A DNA stretch of 14,941 nucleotides from an uncultured Collinsella sp. (lineage in GTDB: Bacteria; Actinomycetota; Coriobacteriia; Coriobacteriales; Coriobacteriaceae), in contig URKH01000050.1 in assembly GCA_900548255.1 (NCBI GenBank), positions 1 through 14,941 on the forward strand, read 5' to 3'. Under the pieces are notes generated by a model that saw only the letters and a program-made list of their open reading frames with translations, had not been told where the DNA came from and did no database searches. Both the position numbers and the translations under genes were made by a program. Every line of letters starts with the position of its first letter. Positions within the stretch are counted from its first letter, which is position 1. Below are positions 1-6,475 of the stretch, piece by piece.

Positions 1-2
1 AG

Positions 3-404
3 CTGTATGTCTCCTCGTACTCCTATGCGGCCACCGCCAACTATATACATCAGGTGGTGACGGACAAGCTGGTGGAGCTGTTCGGGAAGGAGCATCCCGG
101 CTATACCCGGCAGGACTTTTATGAGCTGGAGCTGGCTACCTCCGGCATGCTGCGCAGCTTCATGGCCCGCAAGTGCGACCGGAGCTTCACCATGGAGCAG
201 AAGCTGCGTCGGTTCCTGTCCTGCGGCATGACCATCTACGGCGTGGACCAGGAAAAGCAGCAGGAGGTCATTGACCGGGTGCTGAAGATGGACCTGAAGT
301 CCGTGGCCGATCAGCTGCTGGCCCAGGCCATGGCCCAGTCCCAGGAGGAGTTCCGGGAGGCCGAGCGCAAGGGCAAGGCCCTGGAAGCTGCCAGACGTGG
401 CTGA
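3..404 (+). CDS. C-terminal part of a TetR/AcrR-like transcriptional regulator (5' truncated by window edge)
   Basis: The frame is open from the first bases of the window, so the true start lies outside; the internal GTG codons at 54 and 57 are not needed as starts. The visible 133 residues have no DNA-binding helix-turn-helix. They are a helical domain with a segment reading ELELATSGMLRSFMA followed by FTMEQKLRRFL and a helix ending in VLKMD. This resembles the ligand-binding C-terminal domain of TetR-family repressors in Clostridia (recalled, not searched). The tail after about residue 100 is rich in Gln, Glu, Lys and Ala, as in a terminal helix. It overlaps the next gene by 8 nt, which suggests translational coupling. 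It lies on the left side of the suspected chimeric junction and probably does not belong to the same genome as the rest of the window. Confidence 0.5.
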   Translation: MYVSSYSYAATANYIHQVVTDKLVELFGKEHPGYTRQDFYELELATSGMLRSFMARKCDRSFTMEQKLRRFLSCGMTIYGVDQEKQQEVIDRVLKMDLKSVADQLLAQAMAQSQEEFREAERKGKALEAARRG

Positions 405-906
405 TTTTTCCTATATCGTTCTGGACCTGGAGTGGAACCAGCCGTTGAATCCGGACAGCGCCATACGGGAGCCGTTTTTCTTCGACTCGGAGATCATCGA
501 GATCGGGGCCCTGCGGCTGGATGAGCGGTTCCGGGAAACCGGCAGCTTCAAGACCTTCATCCGCCCCCGGTTTTATCCCCACATGAACGGCGACGTGGTG
601 CAGCTGACGAAGATCCGGGCACAGGATCTGGAAAAGGCCCCGGAATTTCCCCGGGCCTATGCCGAGTTCATGGAATGGTGCGGGGAGGACTGCTGCCTGT
701 GTACCTGGGGACCGGACGACATCCCGGTGCTGATGGATAACCTACTGATGCACGGAATGGACGCGGAGATGCCCTGCTGCTATGATTTGCAGCGGATCTT
801 CGGCCACGAGATCATGCGGGATGACCGGCAATGCTCCCTGGAGCGGGCGATGGAATTGCTGAAGCTGACCCCGGACCGGGCCCACGACGCCCTGAACGAT
901 GCGCGC
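397..906 (+). CDS. DEDDh 3'-5' exonuclease (KapD-like), 3' truncated at the chimeric junction
   Basis: The protein starts at GTG 397, with a GGAAG ribosome site about nine bases upstream and an 8-nt overlap with the preceding gene. The 170 residues before the break carry the DnaQ-like exonuclease motifs: D10 and E12 in VLDLEWNQP (Exo I), the GDVVQLTKI segment near residues 65-73, D107/D108 in TWGPDDIPVL (Exo II), and H163 and D168 in DRAHDALNDAR (Exo III). Members of this family remove nucleotides from the 3' end of DNA or RNA; the substrate of the KapD-like branch is not clear. After DAR, where the family normally continues with a short helix (often YTA or NTA), the sequence turns into the reverse complement of an MFS transporter. 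The frame stays open to 1356 only by chance. The truncation is probably artificial. Confidence 0.75.
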
Positions 907-907
907 C
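886..907. other. Chimeric junction with shared microhomology
   Basis: On the plus strand these bases encode HDALNDAR at the end of the exonuclease Exo III motif. On the minus strand the same bases encode LARIVQG, the start of MFS helix 4. Each reading is right for its family, and each family resemblance stops on opposite sides of this segment. A shared segment of about 15-22 bases joining two truncated genes in opposite orientation is typical of an assembly or amplification chimera. Confidence 0.7.
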
Positions 908-1263
908 AGAATAAGAACCTCGAGCGAGGCCGAAAGACCACAAAGCAGCGAGCCGACCGTAAAGACGATGACGCCCAGCTGGAAAACGCCCACCTTGCCG
1001 CGCACGTCACCCAGGCGGCCAAACGGCAGCATAGCCACGCACGTCGCAAGCAGATACACCGAGCTCACCAGCTGAATGCGGTCGAGGCCCACGCCCAGCT
1101 CCTTTTGCATCACGGGCAACGCCACGGTCACGACGGTCGAATCCAGACACGACATAAACGTCATGATGAGCACGGTAAACAGAATCGCCCATTTGTTCTT
1201 GCCATGGGTGTCGCCCTCAAGGGCAATGCGCTCGCGGCGCAGCTGCTCTGCGGTCTTCTCCAT
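886..1263 (-). CDS. DHA2-type (EmrB/QacA) MFS drug transporter, N-terminal fragment cut by the junction
   Basis: The start ATG at 1263 is preceded by AAAGGA at a 6-base spacing; the longer upstream extension lacks these signals. About 126 residues remain. After a polar N-terminus, a first membrane helix runs through residues ~24-50 and ends in LDSTVVTVALP, the D1-like signature of 14-helix DHA2 exporters. A second helix lies at ~66-82, followed by the loop GRLGDVRGK (MFS motif A, ~82-90), a third helix at ~95-113, and the start of helix 4 with ILARIVQG. In intact relatives this continues with a Gly/Ala-rich motif, but here the next bases belong to the exonuclease gene read backwards. Roughly three quarters of a ~480-residue protein is missing. 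A drug- or metabolite-proton antiport function is inferred from family only. Confidence 0.75.
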
Positions 1264-1287
1264 ATCTATCCTTTCGAGTGGCGCAAC

Positions 1288-1332
1288 ACAAAAACGGAGC
1301 CCCAATCGCCTGCAAACAGTCGCGATTGGGGC
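1288..1332 (-). terminator. Intrinsic terminator downstream of metY
   Basis: A perfect 11-bp stem (1299-1309 with 1322-1332, arm GCCCCAATCGC) and a 12-nt loop is followed on the minus strand by TTTTTGTGTT. It sits 75 nt after the metY stop codon and only ~36 nt before the MFS start, so it closes metY and could also act as an attenuator for the MFS gene. Confidence 0.75.
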
Positions 1333-1406
1333 CCCGCCTACGGAATCGGAACTTAAAAGGTCGTCGAAGCCTTCTGTCGGCATCGGCGCCTTGCACGAAC
1401 GCTAGC

Positions 1407-2690
1407 CTAGCACTGCTCGAGCGCCTGCCCAAGGTCGGCAATCAGATCGGCCGTGTCCTCGAGGCCGCACGACAGGCGCACCATGTCGGCAGAGATGCCG
1501 CAGGCGATGAGCTCCTCGTCGTTCATCTGGCGATGCGTGGCGTTAGCAGGATGCAGGCAGCAGGTGCGGGCATCGGCAACATGCGTGGCGATCTGGGCGA
1601 GCTTGAGGCTCTTCATAAAGGTCTCGGCAGCCGCGCGACCACCGTTAAAGCCAAAGCTCACGACGCCGCACGTACCGTTGGGCATGTACTTTTGAGCCAT
1701 GTCATAGTACTTGTCGCCCTCCAGGCCCGGATAGCTCACAAAGCGTACCTTGGGATGGCTCTGCAGGAACTTAGCGACCGCCAGGCCGTTCTCGCAATGG
1801 CGCGGCATGCGCACATGCAGGCTCTCGAGCGAGCTGTTCAGGAAAAACGCCGCCTGCGGGTTCTGCATGGGACCAAGATCGCGCATAAGCTGCGCGGTGG
1901 CCTTGGTAATGAAGGCGCCCTCGCGGCCGAACTTCTCGGCATAGGTCACGCCATGGTAGCTCTCATCGGGCGTGGTGAGACCCGGGAACTTGTCAGCATG
2001 GGCCATCCAGTCAAATTGGCCGTGGTCGACGATCACGCCACCCAAGTAGGCCGCATGGCCATCCATGTACTTGGTGGTGGAGTGCGTAACGATGTCGGCG
2101 CCCCACTCAAAGGGACGGCACATCACGGGCGTCGGGAAGGTGTTGTCGACCATCAGCGGCACGCCGTGGTCATGCGCGGCCTTGGCAAAGCGCTCAATAT
2201 CGAGCACGGCAAGGGCAGGGTTGGCGATGGTCTCGCCAAAGACGAGCTTGGTGTTGGGCTCAAAGGCAGCCTCGAGCTCCTCATCGGTGCAGTCGGGAGC
2301 GACGAAGGTGCAGGTGACACCCATGCGACCCATGGTGTGGGCAAGCAGGTTGTAGGTACCGCCGTAGATGGCAGAGCTTGCGACCACGTGATCGCCGGCG
2401 CCGGCAACATTAAAGATCGCAAGGAAGTTCGCAGCCATGCCCGAGCTCGTAAGCATCGCAGCGGTACCGCCCTCCATCTCGCAGATCTTAGCGGCAACCA
2501 AATCGCACGTGGGGTTCTGCAGACGGCTGTAGAAGTAGCCCGACTCCTCCAGGTCAAATAGCTTGCCCATATGCTCAGACGTGTCGTACTTCCACGTGGT
2601 GGACTGGTAGATGGGCACCTGGCGCGGCTCCGCATCGCCCGGGCGATAGCCGCCCTGAACACACGTGGTACCGATGGTCTGCTTGCTCAT
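1407..2690 (-). CDS. metY: O-acetylhomoserine sulfhydrylase (MetY), PLP enzyme
   Basis: This 427-residue protein belongs to the Cys/Met-metabolism PLP family (cystathionine gamma-synthase fold). It is expected to make homocysteine from O-acetyl-L-homoserine and sulfide in the cytoplasm. Visible landmarks are the N-terminal GTTCVQGGYRPGDAEPRQVPIY, typical of MetY; SRLQNPT at ~55-61, which binds the PLP phosphate of the neighbouring subunit; SSGMAA at 82-87; VDNTF with Asp182, which pairs with the PLP ring nitrogen; and HSTTKYMDGH with the Schiff-base Lys207. The length matches MetY (~425-430) rather than the shorter cystathionine synthases (~380). The ATG at 2690 follows AAGGGAG at a good distance. 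It is monocistronic: a divergent gene lies upstream and a terminator at 1288-1332 downstream. The exact acyl donor (acetyl or succinyl) is inferred from family membership. Confidence 0.92.
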   Translation of the reverse strand: MSKQTIGTTCVQGGYRPGDAEPRQVPIYQSTTWKYDTSEHMGKLFDLEESGYFYSRLQNPTCDLVAAKICEMEGGTAAMLTSSGMAANFLAIFNVAGAGDHVVASSAIYGGTYNLLAHTMGRMGVTCTFVAPDCTDEELEAAFEPNTKLVFGETIANPALAVLDIERFAKAAHDHGVPLMVDNTFPTPVMCRPFEWGADIVTHSTTKYMDGHAAYLGGVIVDHGQFDWMAHADKFPGLTTPDESYHGVTYAEKFGREGAFITKATAQLMRDLGPMQNPQAAFFLNSSLESLHVRMPRHCENGLAVAKFLQSHPKVRFVSYPGLEGDKYYDMAQKYMPNGTCGVVSFGFNGGRAAAETFMKSLKLAQIATHVADARTCCLHPANATHRQMNDEELIACGISADMVRLSCGLEDTADLIADLGQALEQC

Positions 2691-2781
2691 ATCTAGCTCC
2701 CTTGCCTAGGTTACATTTTTATTCGGTTCACAATACCGCTACCCCGCACCCCTCTCAACCCATCCCGCCGATAGGTTATGA

Positions 2782-2806
2782 GACAAATAAATCAGGTTTA
2801 TTTGTC
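2782..2806. promoter_or_regulatory. 10-bp perfect inverted repeat, possible operator between divergent genes
   Basis: GACAAATAAA at 2782-2791 and its exact reverse complement at 2797-2806 are separated by TCAGG. The repeat lies ~92 nt upstream of metY and ~118 nt upstream of the C_GCAxxG gene start. Its size and spacing fit a homodimeric regulator site; the AT-rich arms and 5-nt spacer could also make a small hairpin. No regulator is identified. Confidence 0.45.
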
Positions 2807-2924
2807 CCAAATCTTAAGAAAGTGTTCGATGGCGAAAAACAATGAGATATGCACTGCGGTCTCGATAAGCGAATGCGCCAGCAAGGGTACCATAGGCGGG
2901 TACACCGTAATCAAGGAGACACCG

Positions 2925-3371
2925 ATGAAGCAAATCGATACAACCCAGCTCGACATCACCGCCTGTCAGGCTCAGGCTGCCGAGTACCACGCCCGCGGCT
3001 TTAACTGCGCCCAGGCTGTCGCTTGCACGCTCGCGCCCGCTGTGGGGCTCGACCCCCAGATCGCCTTTACCCTCACCGAGGGCTTTGGCGCCGGCATGGG
3101 CGGCATGACCGAGACCTGCGGCGCCATCTCGGGCGCCGTGGCCATCATGGGCTTTGTGATGAGCGACGGTATGGAGAACCCCAAGACCAAGGGCCAGACC
3201 TACAAGCTGTCGCGCGAGATTGCCAAGCGCTTTGGCGAGAAGAACACCACGACCGTCTGCGGCACGCTCAAAGGCGTCGGATCGGACCAGGGTCCGCTCC
3301 GCAGCTGCCCCGGCTGCATCGACGACGCCGTCGACATCGCCTGCGATGTGCTAAAGCAGCTCGCCGAGTAA
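2925..3371 (+). CDS. C_GCAxxG_C_C family protein (putative redox or metal protein)
   Basis: I place the start at ATG 2925, because AAGGAG lies six bases before it; the frame is open upstream but without family resemblance. The 148-residue protein has the spaced cysteine pattern that names the family: FNCAQAV near residue 27, then a glycine-rich GFGAGMGGMTETCGAISGA, then CGTLKG, and finally RSCPGCIDDAVDIA. Conserved cysteines in a small cytosolic helical protein suggest binding of a metal or iron-sulfur cluster, or a thiol redox role, but the family has no settled biochemical function. No signal peptide is visible. It is a single gene divergent from metY and convergent with yigZ. Sharing an intergenic region with a sulfur-assimilation gene hints at common regulation, which is inference only. 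Confidence 0.85.
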   Translation: MKQIDTTQLDITACQAQAAEYHARGFNCAQAVACTLAPAVGLDPQIAFTLTEGFGAGMGGMTETCGAISGAVAIMGFVMSDGMENPKTKGQTYKLSREIAKRFGEKNTTTVCGTLKGVGSDQGPLRSCPGCIDDAVDIACDVLKQLAE

Positions 3372-3381
3372 ACGGCGACAA

Positions 3382-3433
3382 CATAAAACGATGGCCGGCG
3401 CGCTTGGGATTCATCCAAAAGCACGCCGGCCGC
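3382..3433 (-). terminator. Intrinsic terminator between convergent genes
   Basis: GGCCGGCG (3393-3400) pairs with CGCCGGCC (3424-3431), and the weaker inner GCTTGG/CCAAAAGC extends the stem. On the minus strand the stem is followed by GTTTTATGTTG, so it best serves yigZ. The plus-strand side lacks a T-run, so it may also stop the C_GCAxxG transcript only weakly. Confidence 0.55.
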
Positions 3434-3438
3434 CGTCG

Positions 3439-4074
3439 TTAGAACTCGGCAAATTCGGGAGCGCCGACCTCAATCTCCTCGCGCCCCGCCATAAGCTCGC
3501 GCATCTTAACGCAAAACGGCTCCTGCTCCCCCGCCTTAAACACCAAATGAATCGTCACGGCATCCGCGTACTCGGTATCCGAAACCTTGGCACCGGAATC
3601 CTGGGCCAAGCGAAGCACCTGCTCATACTGCGGATAGGCCACATGCACGTCAACAGGCACGACACTCGTCATCTCGACGATCTGCCCGGCCTCCTGAGCC
3701 GCGGCCACCGCCGCCTGCGTCGCCGCGGTATAGGCGCGTACCAAGCCACCGGGCCCCAACAACGTACCACCAAAATAGCGTGTCACTACGCAGCAAACAT
3801 TTTTGAGCTCCGCACCGCGCAACACCTCGAGTGTCGGCATACCGCTCGTGCGGCTCGGCTCACCATCATCGCTCTGGCGCTCGCGTCCATCGACCAAAAT
3901 CCACGCGGGAACATTGTGTCGAGCGTCGTAATGACGCTTGCGAACCATCTCGATAAAGGCATTCGCCTCGTCCTCGGACTCAATATGGACCAGCTGGGCA
4001 ATAAACCGACTCTTGCGGTCCACAAACTCGCCCGAAACCTCAATATTCGATTGCAGAGTAAAATAGCTGTCCAA
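3439..4074 (-). CDS. yigZ: YigZ/IMPACT family protein
   Basis: The protein (~211 residues) has the two-domain layout of the YigZ/IMPACT family. The N-terminal domain carries the family signature, with FVDRKSRFIA near residue 18, HNVPAWI near 54, DDGEPSRTSGMPTLEVL at ~70-86, and VVTRYFGGTLLGPGGLVRAY at ~97-116. The C-terminal ~70 residues form the usual ferredoxin-like domain. The eukaryotic relative IMPACT inhibits the kinase GCN2; bacterial YigZ has no proven role, though binding of nucleic acid or ribosome-related partners has been proposed. An in-frame TGA lies three codons upstream, so the start must be one of two adjacent TTG codons (4077 or 4074). I prefer 4074, which lies seven bases after GAGG. 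It converges on the C_GCAxxG gene with a terminator between them. Confidence 0.9.
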   Translation of the reverse strand: MDSYFTLQSNIEVSGEFVDRKSRFIAQLVHIESEDEANAFIEMVRKRHYDARHNVPAWILVDGRERQSDDGEPSRTSGMPTLEVLRGAELKNVCCVVTRYFGGTLLGPGGLVRAYTAATQAAVAAAQEAGQIVEMTSVVPVDVHVAYPQYEQVLRLAQDSGAKVSDTEYADAVTIHLVFKAGEQEPFCVKMRELMAGREEIEVGAPEFAEF

Positions 4075-4162
4075 CAAAGCCCCTCAACAAAACTAAGCGC
4101 GGCAACAAACAGCCTCAATAATACGATAACCCTAGTAAAAAGAATGGCAACGCCGATGATTC

Positions 4163-4287
4163 CGTCAACGAAAGCGAGAACCCGTCAGCGCGAGCAAGGT
4201 GCCTTGAAAGCCGAGGGCATTGACCTTATGGTCATGCCCGAAGGTTTGAAAGGCAGATTGCCGCGCTGACGGGTTCGCAGCGTCAAC
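4163..4287. repeat. Nested long inverted repeat (~105 nt) flanked by 7-bp direct repeats
   Basis: The outer arms AACCCGTCAGCGCG (4179-4192) and 4262-4275 are exact reverse complements, with GCG/CGC pairing just outside (4174-4176 with 4276-4278). Inside, TGCCTT (4200-4205) pairs with 4250-4255, and GGGCAT plus GACC pair with GGTC plus ATGCCC around a TTAT loop (4215-4239). The whole forms one long imperfect hairpin. CGTCAAC occurs on both sides (4163-4169 and 4281-4287), resembling a target-site duplication. It lies between rnpB and yigZ and may be a mobile palindromic unit or a structured RNA. Confidence 0.5.
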
Positions 4288-4294
4288 AAAGTGC

Positions 4295-4652
4295 CAAGTG
4301 GGCCGATAAGCCGGGTTCTGTCGTGAACGGTCATTTATCTTGTCTGCACGTTACCGTGCAGCTCCACGCACGCTACCCGAACGCGGACCGGGCCGGCCCA
4401 TAGCGTTCCTATTCGCGCTTGCTCCGGATGGGGCTTGCCAAGCCGCCATGTTGCCACGACGCTGGTGGTCTCTTACACCACCGTTTCAGCTTTTCCCTTT
4501 ACGCCTTGCGGCGCAGGTGGGAGTCTTCTTTTCTGCGGCGCTTTCCGTCGGATCACTCCGCCCGGCCGTTAGCCGGCATCCCGCCCTCTGGAGCCCGGAC
4601 TTTCCTCACGCGTACTGCAAGCAGCACATCGCGCGACCGTCTGGCCCACTCA
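4295..4652 (-). ncRNA. rnpB: RNase P RNA (class A)
   Basis: This is the catalytic RNA of ribonuclease P, which removes 5' leaders from tRNA precursors. On the minus strand it carries the universal 5' P4 block GAGGAAAGTCCGGGCTCC (complement of 4590-4607) and the 3' block ACAGAACCCGGCTTAT (complement of 4306-4321). It also carries the specificity-domain segment around GAAACGGTGGTGTAAGAGAC (complement of ~4468-4487). Helix P1 closes the molecule: GGCCCACT at 4643-4650 is complementary to AGTGGGCC at 4297-4304. The length of ~358 nt fits class A RNAs of actinobacteria. The ends are set from P1 and may be off by several bases. Confidence 0.95.
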
Positions 4653-4662
4653 GCAGTGCAAG

Positions 4663-4689
4663 AGTGTAACACACCGTTGCCGCAGGCAA
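4663..4689 (-). promoter_or_regulatory. Probable rnpB promoter
   Basis: On the minus strand TACACT (4663-4668), preceded by TGTGT, forms a plausible extended -10 about 10 bases before the P1 start. TTGCCT (4684-4689) is a weak -35 at 15 bases. The position fits a transcript starting close to the mature RNase P RNA end. Confidence 0.4.
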
Positions 4690-4737
4690 TGGCACAACGC
4701 AAACGCTCGACACGATAAACCAAGAACCGCCATGCGC

Positions 4738-4853
4738 TACAATGGTCCTGTCGATGGGCAACGTCGTCAGTCGAGACGCGACCGCGCTCCGCACCCCTCC
4801 GTCTACTCGGTGCGTTCCCGCCTCCTCCCCGAGGCGGGATGTCGGCATTTTTT
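4738..4853 (+). ncRNA. Candidate small RNA with orphan terminator-like hairpin
   Basis: The rnpB-rpsA gap of ~340 nt holds no gene on either strand. On the plus strand TACAAT (4738-4743) resembles a -10 box without a good -35. Downstream, CGCACC/GGTGCG can form one hairpin (about 4791-4815), and CCCGCCTC (4817-4824) with GAGGCGGG (4831-4838) forms a strong 8-bp hairpin. A six-T run follows at 4848-4853. No plus-strand gene upstream needs this terminator, so a ~100-nt transcript is possible. Weak points are the ~9-base gap between hairpin and T-run and the missing -35. I see no SRP or 6S signature. Confidence 0.25.
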
Positions 4854-4930
4854 CATGCACCGAAAACCTAATAGCCTGTGGACAGCTCGGACAGCATTGC
4901 GCGCGGACGACATCGCGCACCTCAGCAGCA

Positions 4931-4967
4931 AATGCAAAAAGGGACCCGTCCATTACGGACGGATCCC
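4931..4967 (-). terminator. Intrinsic terminator of rpsA
   Basis: An 11-bp stem with one internal mismatch (4941-4951 with 4957-4967) and the loop ATTAC is followed on the minus strand by TTTTTGCATTTG. It lies ~27 nt after the rpsA stop codon. The plus-strand flank TTAAAAC gives little termination in the other direction. Confidence 0.85.
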
Positions 4968-4993
4968 TTAAAACAAGTGATCGTCAAACCGAT

Positions 4994-6160
4994 TTACTCG
5001 GCGTCGGTCTCCTCGTCCTTCTTCTCGGAAGGCAGCGGGGTAACCTCGATCTCAACGCCCAGAGTCTCAGCAGCGGACTTCATGGACAGGGAGATACGAC
5101 GACGGTCGAGGTCGATCTCCATGACCTTGACCTGAACCTTGTCGCCCACGTGGGTAACCTGAGAAGGCTGGTCGACGTGTTTGTTGGCCATCTCGGAGAT
5201 GTGCACCAGGCCCTCGATGCCCTCGCCCAGGTCGACAAAAGCGCCGAACGGGACAAGCTTGGTCACAGTGCCCTCGACGATAGCGCCGACGGGGTACTTC
5301 TTGACCAGTGCGCGCCACGGATCCTCGGTGGTCTGCTTGAGACCCAGGGAGATGCGCTCGCGGTTGAGATCGACGTCGAGAACCTCGACCTCGACCTCCT
5401 GGCCGACCTTGACAACCTCGGAAGGATGGTTGACGTGGTTCCAAGAGAGCTCGGAGATGTGGATAAGGCCGTCGATACCGCCGAGGTCGACGAAGGCGCC
5501 GAAGTCGACGATGGAGGAGACGGTGCCCTTCAAGAGCATACCAGACTTGAGCTTGGACAGGATCTCGGAGCGCTCGGCCTTACGGGACTCCTCGAGCACG
5601 ACGCGACGGGAGAGGACGACGTTGTTGCGGTTGCGGTCCATCTCGATAACGCGGGCCTCGATGCGGGTGCCCATGTAGGAGGTGAGGTCCTTGACGCGAC
5701 GGAGGTCAACGAGGGAAGCGGGCAGGAAGCCACGCAGGCCGATGTCGAGGATCAGGCCGCCCTTGACAACCTCGATAACCTCGCCCTCGACGTTCTCGCC
5801 GGAGTTGAACTTCTCCTCGATGCGGTTCCAAGCACGCTCGTACTCGGCACGCTTCTTGGACAGGACCAGACGACCGTCCTTGTCCTCCTTCTGGAGAACC
5901 AGAGCCTCGATGGGATCACCGAGTGCAACGATGTCTGCAGGGTTAGCGTCCTTGCGGATGGACAGCTCGCGGACCGGGATAACGCCCTCGGACTTGAATC
6001 CGATGTCAACGAGCACCTCGTCATGCTCGATCTTAACGACAGTGCCGTTAACGAGATCGCCCTCATCAAAGTCGGTAATCGTACCGTCGATGAGGTTGTT
6101 CATCTCCTCCTCGTTGACATCGTCAAGAGAGAAAATGGACGAGTTCTGAATCTCACTCAA
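4994..6160 (-). CDS. rpsA: 30S ribosomal protein S1
   Basis: The 388-residue protein has four S1 RNA-binding (OB-fold) domains. They begin near residue 35 (GDLVNGTVVKIEHDEVLVDIG), 121 (GENVEGEVIEVVKGGLILDI), 207 (GMLLKGTVSSIVDFGAFVDL) and 292 (GAIVEGTVTKLVPFGAFVDL). The two C-terminal domains carry the classic DGLIHISELSW and EGLVHISEM motifs. It ends in a short acidic tail. S1 binds mRNA on the small subunit and helps start translation. Four domains fit Gram-positive S1 (E. coli has six), and the protein is shorter than the ~480 residues usual in other actinobacteria. The start is a TTG at 6160 with AGGGG seven bases upstream; the first internal ATG (residue 20) would cut the conserved N-terminus. 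It is monocistronic, with a terminator at 4931-4967. Confidence 0.95.
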   Translation of the reverse strand: MSEIQNSSIFSLDDVNEEEMNNLIDGTITDFDEGDLVNGTVVKIEHDEVLVDIGFKSEGVIPVRELSIRKDANPADIVALGDPIEALVLQKEDKDGRLVLSKKRAEYERAWNRIEEKFNSGENVEGEVIEVVKGGLILDIGLRGFLPASLVDLRRVKDLTSYMGTRIEARVIEMDRNRNNVVLSRRVVLEESRKAERSEILSKLKSGMLLKGTVSSIVDFGAFVDLGGIDGLIHISELSWNHVNHPSEVVKVGQEVEVEVLDVDLNRERISLGLKQTTEDPWRALVKKYPVGAIVEGTVTKLVPFGAFVDLGEGIEGLVHISEMANKHVDQPSQVTHVGDKVQVKVMEIDLDRRRISLSMKSAAETLGVEIEVTPLPSEKKDEETDAE

Positions 6161-6475
6161 AGGTGGACCCCTTTCGAACTACGGGGCCCCGATTGCTAGG
6201 ACCTACAGAAGGGTGCGACAAGCACACAACGTTTAGGAACACTCGGGAGCCGACAGATACTAATGTGACGCTTATGCAATCACGTTCGTATAGGTTACGG
6301 GGAAATGAGTTCGATTTCAAGCGTGAACTGCGATTTTTTAATCGTGTGGAGACTTTTTCGTAATCTTATGAACACACGTCTCCGCAACTTGACGATAACC
6401 AGCCAGGCATTCGGCTTTGGGGTAAAGTATCCCAGACATACGATTCTGGAACGATTTTTCGAGAAAGGTGCCCGC
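6161..6475. other. Intergenic region between divergent rpsA and HAD genes
   Basis: There is no gene in these 315 nt. Directly upstream of rpsA is the perfect palindrome CGGGGCCCCG (6182-6191). CGATT/AATCG (6331-6344) could form a small hairpin around a T-run. On the minus strand TTGAAA (6315-6320) and TAACCT (6292-6297), 17 bases apart, are a weak promoter candidate for rpsA, which would give a leader of over 100 nt. I could not fix a promoter for the HAD gene. Confidence 0.3.

Noticed and set aside
907..1356. C-terminal extension of the exonuclease frame past the junction
   Set aside because: The translation is rich in His, Arg and Gln and is the antisense of the MFS transporter. It is not a real fusion protein.
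1278..2561. 427-codon plus-strand open frame across metY
   Set aside because: It is a shadow of a clear MetY. It starts inside the terminator region and has no ribosome site.
4163..4287. Nested hairpin as SRP (4.5S) RNA
   Set aside because: The conserved GGAAG / GCAGCC apical motif of SRP RNA is missing.
4340..4718. Open frames inside the RNase P RNA gene
   Set aside because: The region is explained by rnpB through its conserved P4 blocks and P1 pairing.
4742..6199. 485-codon plus-strand open frame across rpsA
   Set aside because: It is antisense to S1, whose four domains are unmistakable. The translation is a low-complexity mix of Leu, Asp, Val and Gly with no family resemblance, a by-product of high GC.
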